Source: Lachnospiraceae bacterium (lineage in GTDB: Bacteria; Bacillota_A; Clostridia; Lachnospirales; Lachnospiraceae). Taken from it: a stretch of DNA of 64,000 bases. The position numbers and the translations under genes were made by a program. A model generated the notes under the pieces. That model was not told the origin of the DNA. It made no database searches and worked only from the letters and a program-made list of their open reading frames with translations. This document shows positions 45,952-54,206 of the stretch, piece by piece; position 1 is the stretch's first letter, and the number at the start of each line of letters is the position of its first letter. The DNA lies in assembly GCA_028694115.1 (NCBI GenBank), contig JAQUUB010000017.1:1-64000 (forward strand), read 5' to 3'.

Positions 45952-47247
45952 TTACATTTCCTCACAATCTTTATGTCTTTTTAGACATTCCATTTTGTTA
46001 TATACAACATGATACTGTAACTGTTGTATAGAATTATCCCAACCAGTTATTTCAAGTATTTCATCAATACTGAAACTACTCATATGAATAAGTGTAAATG
46101 GAGTTGATGTCAGCATTTCCTCCAGTGTTTCCATAGAATAATCAGATACGTATCTTGCACATTGTGCTAATCTTCTTACAGAACCTGCAGCATTATTACT
46201 ATGAATTGTTCCAAAGAACCTTGCGCCAGTACTCATCGCAGTTGTAAAACAATACAGAGCCTCTCCACCTTTTATTTCTCCAATGACAAAGTTATCAATG
46301 TCCTGCAATAAACCTAATCGCAATTCATCCTCCAATGAATACTCTGTATTTTTATCCATTCGTTTTACTTCCATTGTGTGTTCAAACTGTATCTGTGGAT
46401 GAAAATTCGAATATAATTCGTCTGATTCCTGTGATACCAGTATTGATTCATCAAATGGTATAATATCCAACATATTATTCAACAAGGTTGATTTTCCAGA
46501 GCCACCTCTTCCAGATATCAAAAATCCATAACCAGAAGAAATTCTGTCTTTCAAATAAGTAATCATACTATCATCAAGCATTCCTGCTTTTTTCAAATAT
46601 TCCCATGTGTATTTTTCCTTTGGTATTTTTCGGATATGAATGTTATGATTTTCCGTTGAAATAATATATTTTAGCTGAATATCAATTCGCAGATAAAAAT
46701 TATCTACACCTTTTCTGTCTGTACAGTGTTGCAAAGAATTTTCTTCGCTCAATGTAAGTCTTTGAATACGTAGCAACCGTTCATACCAGTGATTGTAATC
46801 TTCTTCACTTGCAAAGGTTAAATTTGTCATATATCTTTTCCCATTAGCCTTACAAGTAATCTGATTCCATTTGTACACTTTAATATCAGATACATCTGAA
46901 GCCTTGATTAATGGTGTCAATACATAATATCCAAATACACATTCCTGAAACAAATCCATTAGAATCGTTTGTGTGGCATCATTTCCTTTGCAGCTTATTT
47001 TAAGAAACTCTTTTGCTTTATTCATTAGCATGATAAAGTCCTGCTCAGTACCTTGAATACATTTTGTTACCATTGCCGGATTCAAATCTACTATATTTGC
47101 TCTCAAATTTATAAAGTCATTCTTGATACGCTCATGTTCATACAAACTTGTCACATGATAAAGTTCTGGTTGCAAAAAAAGTTCATCATATTCCGACTCT
47201 GTAATATTTTCTTTAAATGTATTAGGTATATAATTTAATTGATTCAT
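45952..47247 (-). CDS. VirB11/CpaF-type secretion ATPase
   Basis: 431 residues, ATG 47247 with AGAGGAAG 9 bases upstream. The secretion-NTPase signature is complete: Walker A GFLISGRGGSGKSTLLNNM (about 250), Asp box ILVSQESDELY (about 275), Walker B NFVIGEIKGGEALYCF (about 318), His box STGARFFGTIHSNNA (about 337). It belongs to the VirB11/TadA/CpaF group. Most Gram-positive conjugation systems lack VirB11, so its presence here is noteworthy; it should pair with VirB4 and VirD4 for substrate passage. The stop overlaps the spacer of the next gene. Confidence 0.88.
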   Translation of the reverse strand: MNQLNYIPNTFKENITESEYDELFLQPELYHVTSLYEHERIKNDFINLRANIVDLNPAMVTKCIQGTEQDFIMLMNKAKEFLKISCKGNDATQTILMDLFQECVFGYYVLTPLIKASDVSDIKVYKWNQITCKANGKRYMTNLTFASEEDYNHWYERLLRIQRLTLSEENSLQHCTDRKGVDNFYLRIDIQLKYIISTENHNIHIRKIPKEKYTWEYLKKAGMLDDSMITYLKDRISSGYGFLISGRGGSGKSTLLNNMLDIIPFDESILVSQESDELYSNFHPQIQFEHTMEVKRMDKNTEYSLEDELRLGLLQDIDNFVIGEIKGGEALYCFTTAMSTGARFFGTIHSNNAAGSVRRLAQCARYVSDYSMETLEEMLTSTPFTLIHMSSFSIDEILEITGWDNSIQQLQYHVVYNKMECLKRHKDCEEM

Positions 47248-47253
47248 TTATTT

Positions 47254-49455
47254 TCACTTCCTCTGCTGTTTAACTGCATCTTCCTGTTTCTTGCTCTCAT
47301 TGATATAGTTCTGTGCCTCTTCCAAATTAATAAATTCTGTTACATTATCTGAAAATCCGTATTTTTTTTGCAATGCTGTTAATTTCATGTATCCTCCTGA
47401 ATTTCTTTCTTTTACCAGTGGAACATATATAGTTTCTTTCACGTTATATTTCTGATCCATTATTATAATTTTAAGTTGATCACCTTCCTTTGAAGATAAT
47501 GCAATAAAAGATGGATCATTTGAATCAATAACTACACTGATCGGCTGGTTTTCAGAAATATGATTAATTGATTGCGTAAAAGAAAAGTTTTTATTCTCTT
47601 TCCTTTTCTTATAGAGAACTGGTTTATTTTCTTCTCGCTTAGAATCCGTATTAATATATTCTCCTGCTCTCTGAAAGGTCTCAAATCTCCTACATTCGCT
47701 TAAATCATATTGTTTTTGTATTCTCTTCAATTCAGAGTTGAACTCCTTGTCATAGGCACTTAAATTCGACACTTTATCAATTACCGTTCCATTTGAATCC
47801 AATACTGAAAGATTGTACTCTTCCATTACCTTTCCATATGTATCTACACCTAAGGTCTTAATAATCCTCACTACAACATCTGACGTACAAGAAGATATGT
47901 AAAATGCATCTGCTTCAAAGCTGCCTGTTTTTTCCTCTGACTTTTTTTCAAAATATCCTAACGTACTCACAAAATCATTAGATGCATTAACCACTTTCAT
48001 TTTATTAATTCCATACTTTTTTAATTCCCTATATTCATTTGATAATTCATTGAGCTGTGCATGTGCATACAATAGTCTCTCATCACATTCTTGTAAGAAA
48101 CTGGCCACCTCAAACACTTCTTTGCCATATCCGGTTTTTAATCTTCTGGTTAAGTCCCTATATTGTTCAAATTCGGTTCTAAACTCTTCAATGTGTTGGT
48201 GTTCATATAAATATGCTTTTCTTTCTATCTTTTTCATTTCTTCAAATATTTTTAAAATAGGACTGTATTTGTTTTTTGCATATGTCACCTTTTTTTTATC
48301 ATGAGCAATTTGTTTTTTTGCATTAACAATTCCATTCATTGCCCCCTGAATTGTTCCGTCTGAGGAATAAAAATCTATATAACCTCTGATTCTTTCTTCC
48401 GTATTTAATTCATTGGCAATATTATTCAGCTGCCAATTCATCTTTTTACTTTCTCTCCAAGGATTTCTTCCCAATTTTAATTGATGTACAACTTCCTTTT
48501 TTTGTTCTAATGTCATATCTTTATACTTTTTCATTTCAAAAATATATGGAACAAAAATATTTTCTTGCTGTCTTTTAACCACATAAGAACCTACACTTAT
48601 TTTTTCAAATCTATCTTTTTTTGTTTCCAATCTTTCAACAATAGCATCTCTGGTATAATTGCTTCCAAGATTATGTGTTCTAACTGCTTTATCCATAGAT
48701 GCTAACTTTAGTGATATATTTTTTCCTACCCTGACATCTATCCCCTCCATTTTCAGAATCTCTTGAAATTCTTCAAAAGAATTTGCTTTTTCTATTGCCT
48801 GATCAATTTCATCTCTCAAAATCATTTTAATTTGCACAAAGCTTAATTTAGGCTTAGTTTCTTCTTTTCCCCATTTCACATTTTCAGAAAATCTATATTT
48901 TTTTGAATATTTATTTATGCAGGGTTGTAGAACATTTTTTATGAATTTATCATTCTGATGTATCTTTCTTCCGTCTAATCCAACCGAATTAATAATTGCA
49001 TGTATGTGCAAATTATCCGTATTTGTATGTACTGCAAATACTGCTTGATTATTTGGAAACACTTCTTTCAAAACATCATTGCAAAGTTGCATTAATCTTG
49101 ATGCGTTTTTTATTTCTGATTCTTCCTCTGGTAAAGATATAAGAAGATGTAATGCTGCTCTGCCACCATGCTTGCCATAAAAATCTTTTACCTCCATCAT
49201 TTCTTCAACTGCCTTTATTGGATCAACATTAACTACATTGTTTCCTCCAACGAAAGCACCAGAGAATGTTTTAATATCATTTTCCACATATTTACATTCG
49301 CGCATTAATTGATTTATTGTCTCTGTTTCAAGTTGTACTTCTGTTTTTTCATCATTTAAAATATAGCCCAAGCTATCCCTCAGTTGCTCTTTTGTACCCT
49401 TGGCAAAAGATTCACTCTTAATATTCCACACCTTGCACACAATTCCACTGCTCAT
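47254..49455 (-). CDS. MobA/MobL-type relaxase (MOBP family)
   Basis: About 733 residues. The open frame runs to TTG 49479, but ATG 49455 (MSSGIVCKVWNIK) with AGGA 6 bases before is the better start, and it leaves the palindrome 49471-49489 outside the gene. N-terminal relaxase: likely catalytic Tyr in DSLGYILNDEKTE (about residue 28), then the His triad in VHTNTDNLHIHAIINSVGLDGRK (about 145-165). The rest is helical, with coiled coil at about 360-480 and a basic C-terminus (QEDAVKQQRK). Nicks at oriT and pilots the strand. The RHH gene just upstream is a likely partner. Confidence 0.9.
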   Translation of the reverse strand: MSSGIVCKVWNIKSESFAKGTKEQLRDSLGYILNDEKTEVQLETETINQLMRECKYVENDIKTFSGAFVGGNNVVNVDPIKAVEEMMEVKDFYGKHGGRAALHLLISLPEEESEIKNASRLMQLCNDVLKEVFPNNQAVFAVHTNTDNLHIHAIINSVGLDGRKIHQNDKFIKNVLQPCINKYSKKYRFSENVKWGKEETKPKLSFVQIKMILRDEIDQAIEKANSFEEFQEILKMEGIDVRVGKNISLKLASMDKAVRTHNLGSNYTRDAIVERLETKKDRFEKISVGSYVVKRQQENIFVPYIFEMKKYKDMTLEQKKEVVHQLKLGRNPWRESKKMNWQLNNIANELNTEERIRGYIDFYSSDGTIQGAMNGIVNAKKQIAHDKKKVTYAKNKYSPILKIFEEMKKIERKAYLYEHQHIEEFRTEFEQYRDLTRRLKTGYGKEVFEVASFLQECDERLLYAHAQLNELSNEYRELKKYGINKMKVVNASNDFVSTLGYFEKKSEEKTGSFEADAFYISSCTSDVVVRIIKTLGVDTYGKVMEEYNLSVLDSNGTVIDKVSNLSAYDKEFNSELKRIQKQYDLSECRRFETFQRAGEYINTDSKREENKPVLYKKRKENKNFSFTQSINHISENQPISVVIDSNDPSFIALSSKEGDQLKIIIMDQKYNVKETIYVPLVKERNSGGYMKLTALQKKYGFSDNVTEFINLEEAQNYINESKKQEDAVKQQRK

Positions 49456-49470
49456 TTTATTCCTATCTGT

Positions 49471-49489
49471 TTGCGCCAAATTGGCGCAA
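49471..49489. promoter_or_regulatory. TGCGCCA palindrome upstream of the relaxase
   Basis: TTGCGCCA-AAT-TGGCGCAA, perfect 8-bp arms, 16 bases before the relaxase ATG and touching the end of the RHH gene stop. Confidence 0.7.
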
Positions 49490-49774
49490 CTAAATTTTTT
49501 GACTTAGATTGTCATTCAGTTTATTGATTTTTTCATATAAAATCATTTTGTCTGTGGAATTCATTTTGTCAGAAATGAGTATCTCTTTCATTGAACTATT
49601 TACATCAGACAATGCTTCTATAATTTCTTTATTTTTTATAAAGGAAGGAATTTTATTTTCATAATTAGCTATAAGTAATCTTATAAAAGCTGATTTATTC
49701 ATGCCAAGATCGGCTCTTTTTCTTTCAAAAAAATCAATATCCGAACTATTCATAGATACTGTAAATCTTTCCAT
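49490..49774 (-). CDS. Ribbon-helix-helix protein (MobC-like or transfer regulator)
   Basis: 94 residues, ATG 49774 with GAGTGAA upstream. The first 45 residues show a ribbon-helix-helix fold: beta strand RFTVSMNSSDIDFFERKRADLG, then NKSAFIRLLIANYE as the second helix; the rest is helical and could dimerise. RHH proteins next to relaxases serve as auxiliary relaxosome subunits or as repressors. Its own start is preceded by a TGCGCCA palindrome (49795), and the same site precedes the relaxase and other genes, so it is a natural candidate for the palindrome-binding protein. That link is inference. Confidence 0.7.
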   Translation of the reverse strand: MERFTVSMNSSDIDFFERKRADLGMNKSAFIRLLIANYENKIPSFIKNKEIIEALSDVNSSMKEILISDKMNSTDKMILYEKINKLNDNLSQKI

Positions 49775-49794
49775 ATATGTTCACTCATTTCGTT

Positions 49795-49811
49795 TGCGCC
49801 AAATTGGCGCA
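49795..49811. promoter_or_regulatory. TGCGCCA palindrome upstream of the RHH gene
   Basis: TGCGCCA-AAT-TGGCGCA, perfect arms, 20 bases before the RHH ATG and just after the stop of 49815-50921. Possible autoregulatory site. Confidence 0.7.
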
Positions 49812-49814
49812 GAT

Positions 49815-50921
49815 TTAATTAAGCATACTGTCATCAAATTGAATAACAGGTGAATAATCTTCATTTATTGGGGTGTAATCATCTATACTTTCTACATCTT
49901 CATGAACATTCACAGAAGTTTGTGCCAAATTGGCGCAAACTTCTGTGTTCGCCGTAATAGGCATATCAGAAAGAACTAATTCAATTTTTGTTTTTAATGC
50001 CTCTATTTCCTCAATCGGCATTAACTGAAATTTTGTGTTTTTTCCATTGACTTTTGCACATATGCTCCATTGACCTTTTATAAGTTCTTCTGCCAATTCT
50101 TGTTTTAAATTATACTCAGTTCCTCGATGTATCTCTGATACATACATTTCAATAATCTCTTTATTAAACCATTCGCTGGGCTGTTCAAGAAGAGCTATTA
50201 CCAAATTTGCATCCAACCCCATATCTGATGCTCCTTGCAGAGTTTTCTCATAATCTCTTCCTAATCCTGGTGTCAAAAGCAAATACTTTAAATATTTTTC
50301 CTGATTAGAGCATGAAGATTGCAGCAATTCCAAAATATTGTTTTTTCTGTTTTTTTCATAATCAGAAGCTACCATTTCACGTTGGTTTCCTTTTTGTTGT
50401 TTCCAAAATAGAAGACCATTCTTTAATATTTCAAATGTTGCTTTTGTATTTTTTTTCTTTACATTTTCTTTCGTTAATTCTTGCTGATTTAAAATGAACC
50501 ATCCTGGCCTTTTATCGCCATATACACCTGGCATATCAGAAATACTGTTTACAAACTGTTTTGCTTCAATTTTGCTTTGTGATTCCTCGGTTGGTTCTGT
50601 AGCTATATCAGTTACAATTATTTCATGCGAAACATAATTTTCAACTATTGCCAGCAGCTCATGATTTGACTTAGTAAGTTTTTCTATTGTTTCATTTAGT
50701 TCAAGTATCCGATTGGAAAGCTCCGATACTTCACGTTCAGCAGATTGCTTTTCAAAAACCATAGTATTAAGTTCTTCTATCTTATTTTTATGATTTTCAT
50801 TCAGACTATCAAATAACCATTTATATGTTTGATGTTCATTTGTTTCAAACTCATCAATATCAACTATTATTTTCTTTGGATCTATATTTGATAACTCTGA
50901 TTTTATTTCATCAATAGTCAT
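49815..50921 (-). CDS. Coiled-coil protein next to oriT
   Basis: 368 residues, ATG 50921 with GAGGAGG 6 bases upstream. A coiled coil at about 50-95 (VFEKQSAEREVSELSNRILEL), then a conserved-looking domain with PGWFILNQQELTKENVKKKNTKATFEI, and a helical domain that ends with an acidic tail (NEDYSPVIQFDDSMLN). No replication or HTH motif that I recognise. It is the first minus-strand gene after the candidate oriT and precedes the RHH and relaxase genes, suggesting a relaxosome or regulatory role. An extended copy of the palindrome lies inside the gene (49912-49946). Confidence 0.65.
   Translation of the reverse strand: MTIDEIKSELSNIDPKKIIVDIDEFETNEHQTYKWLFDSLNENHKNKIEELNTMVFEKQSAEREVSELSNRILELNETIEKLTKSNHELLAIVENYVSHEIIVTDIATEPTEESQSKIEAKQFVNSISDMPGVYGDKRPGWFILNQQELTKENVKKKNTKATFEILKNGLLFWKQQKGNQREMVASDYEKNRKNNILELLQSSCSNQEKYLKYLLLTPGLGRDYEKTLQGASDMGLDANLVIALLEQPSEWFNKEIIEMYVSEIHRGTEYNLKQELAEELIKGQWSICAKVNGKNTKFQLMPIEEIEALKTKIELVLSDMPITANTEVCANLAQTSVNVHEDVESIDDYTPINEDYSPVIQFDDSMLN
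49912..49946. repeat. Extended inverted repeat around a TGCGCCA-type site, inside the gene
   Basis: Arms ACAGAAGTTTGTGCCA and TGGCGCAAACTTCTGT, 16 bp each with a single mismatch, spaced by AAT. It is the longest-armed member of the family, lying in coding sequence about 100 bases before the stop of 49815-50921. In mRNA it would form a strong hairpin. Confidence 0.7.
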
Positions 50922-51065
50922 TCTGACCTCCTCATAAAATTTCCTACAATAAAAATATACACAAGATGGAATCCTTTATTGTTATGAAAAAACCCACTAT
51001 TTTTAAAATAAATTGCATATAATAAACACCCACTATTATCCCAGAAATATATTCTCTTAAAAATC

Positions 51066-51084
51066 TCCGCCAATTTGACGCAAA
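51066..51084. promoter_or_regulatory. Degenerate TGCGCCA palindrome
   Basis: CCGCCA-ATT-TGACGCAAA: a weakened copy, 146 bases upstream of the gene at 49815-50921. Confidence 0.45.
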
Positions 51085-51152
51085 ACTAATTGGAATATGC
51101 TATTTTCGTTTTAAAAACCCATTTAAAGCAGAATATCAATGTAACAGGATAC

Positions 51153-51275
51153 GCATAAATGCATACTCCCCAAACACTACGCTGGTCGTATGATTTATGC
51201 AGAGCCAAACCGCCAGGCGGATTTGCAGCAAGGGGACACCCCTAACACCCCTAATGAAAGGTCAAATACCACTTT
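51153..51275. other. oriT: Candidate origin of transfer (oriT)
   Basis: This is the only GC-rich stretch of the 450-base gap (50922-51368) and lies at the single divergent point of the window, beside the relaxase block. It holds a 13-bp inverted repeat with one bulged base (GCATAAATGCATAC at 51153, GTATGATTTATGC at 51188), CCGCC-A-GGCGG near 51211-51221, AGGGG-ACA-CCCCT near 51231-51243, and a tandem ACACCCCTA. A long imperfect inverted repeat followed by a GC-rich stretch is typical of oriT of MOBP relaxases; the nick site cannot be fixed by eye. The rest of the gap is AT-rich without other visible features except two palindromes. Confidence 0.5.
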
Positions 51276-51292
51276 GCGCCAAATTGGCGCAA
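51274..51292. promoter_or_regulatory. TGCGCCA palindrome next to oriT
   Basis: TTGCGCCA-AAT-TGGCGCAA, perfect arms, 77 bases upstream of the plus-strand gene at 51369. A possible promoter for that gene (TTCACT, 17 bases, GATAAT) lies between, so the site could be an operator for it. Confidence 0.65.
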
Positions 51293-51368
51293 TTAATATA
51301 TAACTTCACTTTTTTATTTTTTTGTGGGATAATTAATTTAATTAAACAGAAGGAAAGGAAGTGATAAT

Positions 51369-51689
51369 ATGAAAGTACGTATTATATCTAGTAACGATAA
51401 AATAATAGAATCTGAACTCATAGATTATTTAATTACAATTAATACAGAAAATATTATTGTTAAATTAAGTTTAGCTAATGGCGAATCAAAGTATTATTCC
51501 ATTACAAAGGATACTGTGAATCAAAACGATATCTTTGTAACAGCTATGAATTTAATTGAAAAATTTAGAAATGTTTCTCAAAATAAGGTTCCTGTTTTAA
51601 TATTTAGAGAAGATTCCCCTCGCTGTTATTTGCATATTGGAAATATTGATACTGAATCCGTATATCAATTTTCCGCTACTGGTTTTTAG
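51369..51689 (+). CDS. Hypothetical protein, divergent from the transfer operon
   Basis: 106 residues, ATG 51369 with AAGGAAG 8 bases upstream. Small beta-rich protein (KVRIISSNDKIIESEL, IIVKLSLANGESKYYSI) with no motif I recognise. First of the short plus-strand group, facing away from the relaxase block. Being in the probable leading region next to oriT, it could be an early-entry gene in the recipient; this depends on the direction of transfer, unknown here. Confidence 0.65.
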   Translation: MKVRIISSNDKIIESELIDYLITINTENIIVKLSLANGESKYYSITKDTVNQNDIFVTAMNLIEKFRNVSQNKVPVLIFREDSPRCYLHIGNIDTESVYQFSATGF

Positions 51690-51730
51690 CTTTCTTATAT
51701 ATAAATACATTTTAAGGAGGAATGTTCAAA

Positions 51731-51781
51731 ATGAATGGAAACAATCCAGATGACATTACTTTTCCAGTTGTCACGAATTAA
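51731..51781 (+). CDS. Possible 16-residue microprotein or leader peptide
   Basis: ATG 51731 (MNGNNPDDITFPVVTN) and TAA 51779-51781, with AAGGAGG 10 bases upstream, between two plus-strand genes. The ribosome site is excellent, the reading frame tiny. It could be a coupling leader or a remnant. Confidence 0.4.
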   Translation: MNGNNPDDITFPVVTN

Positions 51782-51805
51782 TTCACATACTAGGAGGATT
51801 TTAAA

Positions 51806-52129
51806 ATGATTAAATATTCTGAGAATAAAGACCAATTTGCAGCTTCATTAAAAAAAGTTTCATCTACAATTTTCATTTATATTAGCGATGCAATTAAAGA
51901 GCATTACAATGTTAATTTTGCGGATGAATATCCTCGCTACAAATTGTCAGATGTCGGTTATGATTCCGATACAAATATAATGTCTTTTTATTTTGAAAAT
52001 GATAATGTAAAAGAAATTGATTTAAACATATACGAAATAAAACAATCTAATAGTGTTCCATATGAATTCTATTTTCAAACAATATCTGATTCATCAAATG
52101 ATTATTTTGTAATAATTTTTAACTGTTAA
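51806..52129 (+). CDS. Hypothetical protein
   Basis: 107 residues, ATG 51806 with AGGAGG 7 bases upstream. Acidic, with alternating strands (YKLSDVGYDSDTNIMSFYFE ... YEFYFQTISDSSNDYFVIIFN); no motif recognised. Last of the plus-strand group, followed by the terminator at 52140. Confidence 0.65.
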   Translation: MIKYSENKDQFAASLKKVSSTIFIYISDAIKEHYNVNFADEYPRYKLSDVGYDSDTNIMSFYFENDNVKEIDLNIYEIKQSNSVPYEFYFQTISDSSNDYFVIIFNC

Positions 52130-52139
52130 AACAAATGAA

Positions 52140-52165
52140 GGACCAGAAAATTTAATTTCTGGCCC
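52140..52165. terminator. Bidirectional terminator between convergent genes
   Basis: CCAGAAA / TTTCTGG stem with a 6-base loop, flanked by GGA and CCC. It lies between the end of the plus-strand gene at 52129 and the end of the minus-strand kinase gene at 52183. Confidence 0.65.
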
Positions 52166-52182
52166 TTATCACTTATCTTTTA

Positions 52183-53193
52183 TCATCTGCTATGATGTCT
52201 TGTTTGCAAAATCTGAGTATCTTCTGTTTTTCCTAATACTTCTTGGTAATAAGGCAATAACAGATTATCAAGCCTTGCTTGTAATTGTAGAAGGAAAACT
52301 TTCTTCCTTTGTTTGCTACATACAGTTACACTTCTGCCATCATCAAATGTAAAGTTTTCCGGTATGTCCATGATGAAAGAACTAATTCTATCCATATTGT
52401 TTTTAATGATTGGCACCACTTTTTTAATTGCACTTCCAAGTTCTTTATTATCCTTATACATATCTAAAAGCTTAGTTGCTGACAAAGCATGTCCATCTAC
52501 TCCGTATGCCGTTTGAGTATTAGAAGCATTTCGCTTTAGCAGTTCAGTATCTTTTAATAGCTTTTCTATTTTATCTTCAGAAATCTTAGTTTGAAAACTT
52601 CCTCCGTTATCAAATACTGGTGCTAATCTGTCTTTTTCTTCTGATACTCTACTTCGCAATATTCCCCAATTTCCATTGTTTCTATCATTATTATTTATAA
52701 ATATATCGACAATTGCCTGTTCCCAAAAGCGTTCTTTTATACCTTCCACATTTTTTAATATAGTATTATTATTCAAATGAAGTAATAGCTCCTTTAACGC
52801 AACTACATGATCACTTCCTGTTGATGAAAAATCTTCTTCTAAAAGCTGAGCCAATTCACCATTGGCATGATTCTTAATAGTTCTAATTTCAATCAAATCA
52901 TCTTCAATCGCAAAATCTTTACATGCCACAACTATCTTTCCTGCTCTTGCTGCTAACATTGTTTCATGTACATCATATCCCAAAATATCAAATATATGGC
53001 TTCCAAGATACTCACTAAGGGGAGATGTAGAATATGAAGCTTCACCAGTCCGTTCTAATCCTATTATATTTTTAGGATATTTTATAAGCCAAAATTTTCC
53101 ATTGTAAATTACACCGTCCTTATTTCCAGCGGCACCACCATATGTACCATTCTTACGACTAAATTCACAATTATCTAAATTTATAATTTCCAT
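52183..53193 (-). CDS. HipA/CtkA-like protein kinase
   Basis: 336 residues; ATG 53193 shares one base with the previous stop (TAATG), and AGGAGG lies 11 bases before. HipA_C/CtkA kinase fold: glycine-rich start GTYGGAAGNKDGVIYNGKFWLIKYP, catalytic loop DIFINNNDRNNGNWGILR (about residue 178, HipA-type D-x-x-x-x-N-x-D-R-N-x-x-N), and metal-binding APVFDNGGSF (about 207). HipA toxins phosphorylate tRNA synthetase; Helicobacter CtkA acts on host targets. It is coupled to a small upstream protein, as a toxin would be. The end QTRHHSR is an Arg-terminated tail although no gene follows on this strand. Possibly a delivered effector; inference. Confidence 0.8.
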   Translation of the reverse strand: MEIINLDNCEFSRKNGTYGGAAGNKDGVIYNGKFWLIKYPKNIIGLERTGEASYSTSPLSEYLGSHIFDILGYDVHETMLAARAGKIVVACKDFAIEDDLIEIRTIKNHANGELAQLLEEDFSSTGSDHVVALKELLLHLNNNTILKNVEGIKERFWEQAIVDIFINNNDRNNGNWGILRSRVSEEKDRLAPVFDNGGSFQTKISEDKIEKLLKDTELLKRNASNTQTAYGVDGHALSATKLLDMYKDNKELGSAIKKVVPIIKNNMDRISSFIMDIPENFTFDDGRSVTVCSKQRKKVFLLQLQARLDNLLLPYYQEVLGKTEDTQILQTRHHSR

Positions 53194-53417
53194 TATTGTT
53201 GATACCTCCTGACTATTGTATTCCATTGCTCATGTGTTAGTTTTCCATCTGCATAATAGTTTTTTGCCCATATATCTATTGAATCTGCCAAATTATCATA
53301 ACTACCATCATTTATTAAATCCGCGTTTTCTGCATCTGCCATCAAATTCATAAGAATTTCAGGTACTTTAAAAGTTATTTTTATACTATCATTTATAAAA
53401 TGAAATGTCTTATTCAA
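53193..53417 (-). CDS. Small protein coupled to the HipA-like kinase
   Basis: The frame is open from TTG 53462, but TTG 53417 with GTGGAG 8 bases upstream is the better start (MNKTFHFINDSIKITF), giving about 74 residues. A beta strand FHFINDSIKITFKVP is followed by helices and WAKNYYADGKLTHEQWNTIVRRY. No HTH of HipB type, so it may be a non-classical antitoxin or partner. One-base overlap with the kinase start implies coupling. Confidence 0.55.
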   Translation of the reverse strand: MNKTFHFINDSIKITFKVPEILMNLMADAENADLINDGSYDNLADSIDIWAKNYYADGKLTHEQWNTIVRRYQQ

Positions 53418-53470
53418 TTTATATTCTCCACCCTTCTTATTATTAATTTTAAACTGATACAAAAATATTT

Positions 53471-53710
53471 TTAATTTTCATTGACCTTTTTCAGATACAC
53501 TGGTGGAATATTCCAGTGTTCATTGGAAAATGATTTACTAACGACTCTAACCGTTTTTATATTTATTTTTTCAACGTGCAAATCTACATACTCTGTCAAA
53601 TATCTGGGTGCACTTCCATTACCATCATATTTCACATGATTCCCAATTTGAAAATCTGTTAGTTCCATTTCAGATATTGTATTTCCAAATAATGTTCTAT
53701 ATGTTTTCAT
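53471..53710 (-). CDS. Hypothetical small protein
   Basis: About 79 residues; start chosen at ATG 53710 (MKTYRTLFGN), AGAAAG 8 bases upstream, within the 3' end of the previous gene. Beta-rich with conserved-looking GNHVKYDGNGSAPRYLTEYVDLHV. No family known. Confidence 0.55.
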   Translation of the reverse strand: MKTYRTLFGNTISEMELTDFQIGNHVKYDGNGSAPRYLTEYVDLHVEKINIKTVRVVSKSFSNEHWNIPPVYLKKVNEN

Positions 53711-53984
53711 AGCCATCACTTTCTATATTCGTATCACTATTTGCTCTTTTTTTCTTTATAACATTGATAATTCTTCCACCAAAGAAATGCAGGAACGTCC
53801 CACCCCACGCAATACACATAAATAATATATGTGATGGGCTTGATGAACCTCCGCTTAAATAATGATCTAGGAAGTATCCAAGCATCATCCATCCAAATCC
53901 CCATTTGCATAACATCCATATCATTTTAAATACAAAAAGCACCATTCTTATAAAAATTGATATTACCAGAAATATTGGGTCCAT
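53697..53984 (-). CDS. Small membrane protein
   Basis: 95 residues, ATG 53984 with GGAGGAG 4 bases upstream. Two or three hydrophobic segments (residues about 3-40 and 55-72) and a basic end (KKKRANSD). Overlaps the next gene's start. Function unknown. Confidence 0.6.
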   Translation of the reverse strand: MDPIFLVISIFIRMVLFVFKMIWMLCKWGFGWMMLGYFLDHYLSGGSSSPSHILFMCIAWGGTFLHFFGGRIINVIKKKRANSDTNIESDGYENI

Positions 53985-53999
53985 TTTCTCCTCCGTTTT

Positions 54000-54191
54000 T
54001 TATTCATTTTTCATTTCTCTATCGGCACCATACAATCCATGTGTGTAAGCCCAATAAGCATCTTCTTCGCTTATATTTTGTTCTTTGGCAATTTTTTGAA
54101 CTTCTTTAATAATCATCTTTGCCGTAAAATGCTGCTGTGGAGCTGCTAAATCGCTCATATTACCTTTTTGTGTATAATTAAACGCTTTCAT
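54000..54191 (-). CDS. Hypothetical small protein
   Basis: 63 residues, ATG 54191, AAAGGG upstream. Helical, with KMIIKEVQKIAKEQNISEEDAYWAYTHGLYG. The TACGCCA palindrome lies 16 bases before the start, so it may be regulated with the transfer genes. Confidence 0.55.
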   Translation of the reverse strand: MKAFNYTQKGNMSDLAAPQQHFTAKMIIKEVQKIAKEQNISEEDAYWAYTHGLYGADREMKNE

Positions 54192-54206
54192 ATGCTTTTC
54201 CCTTTC

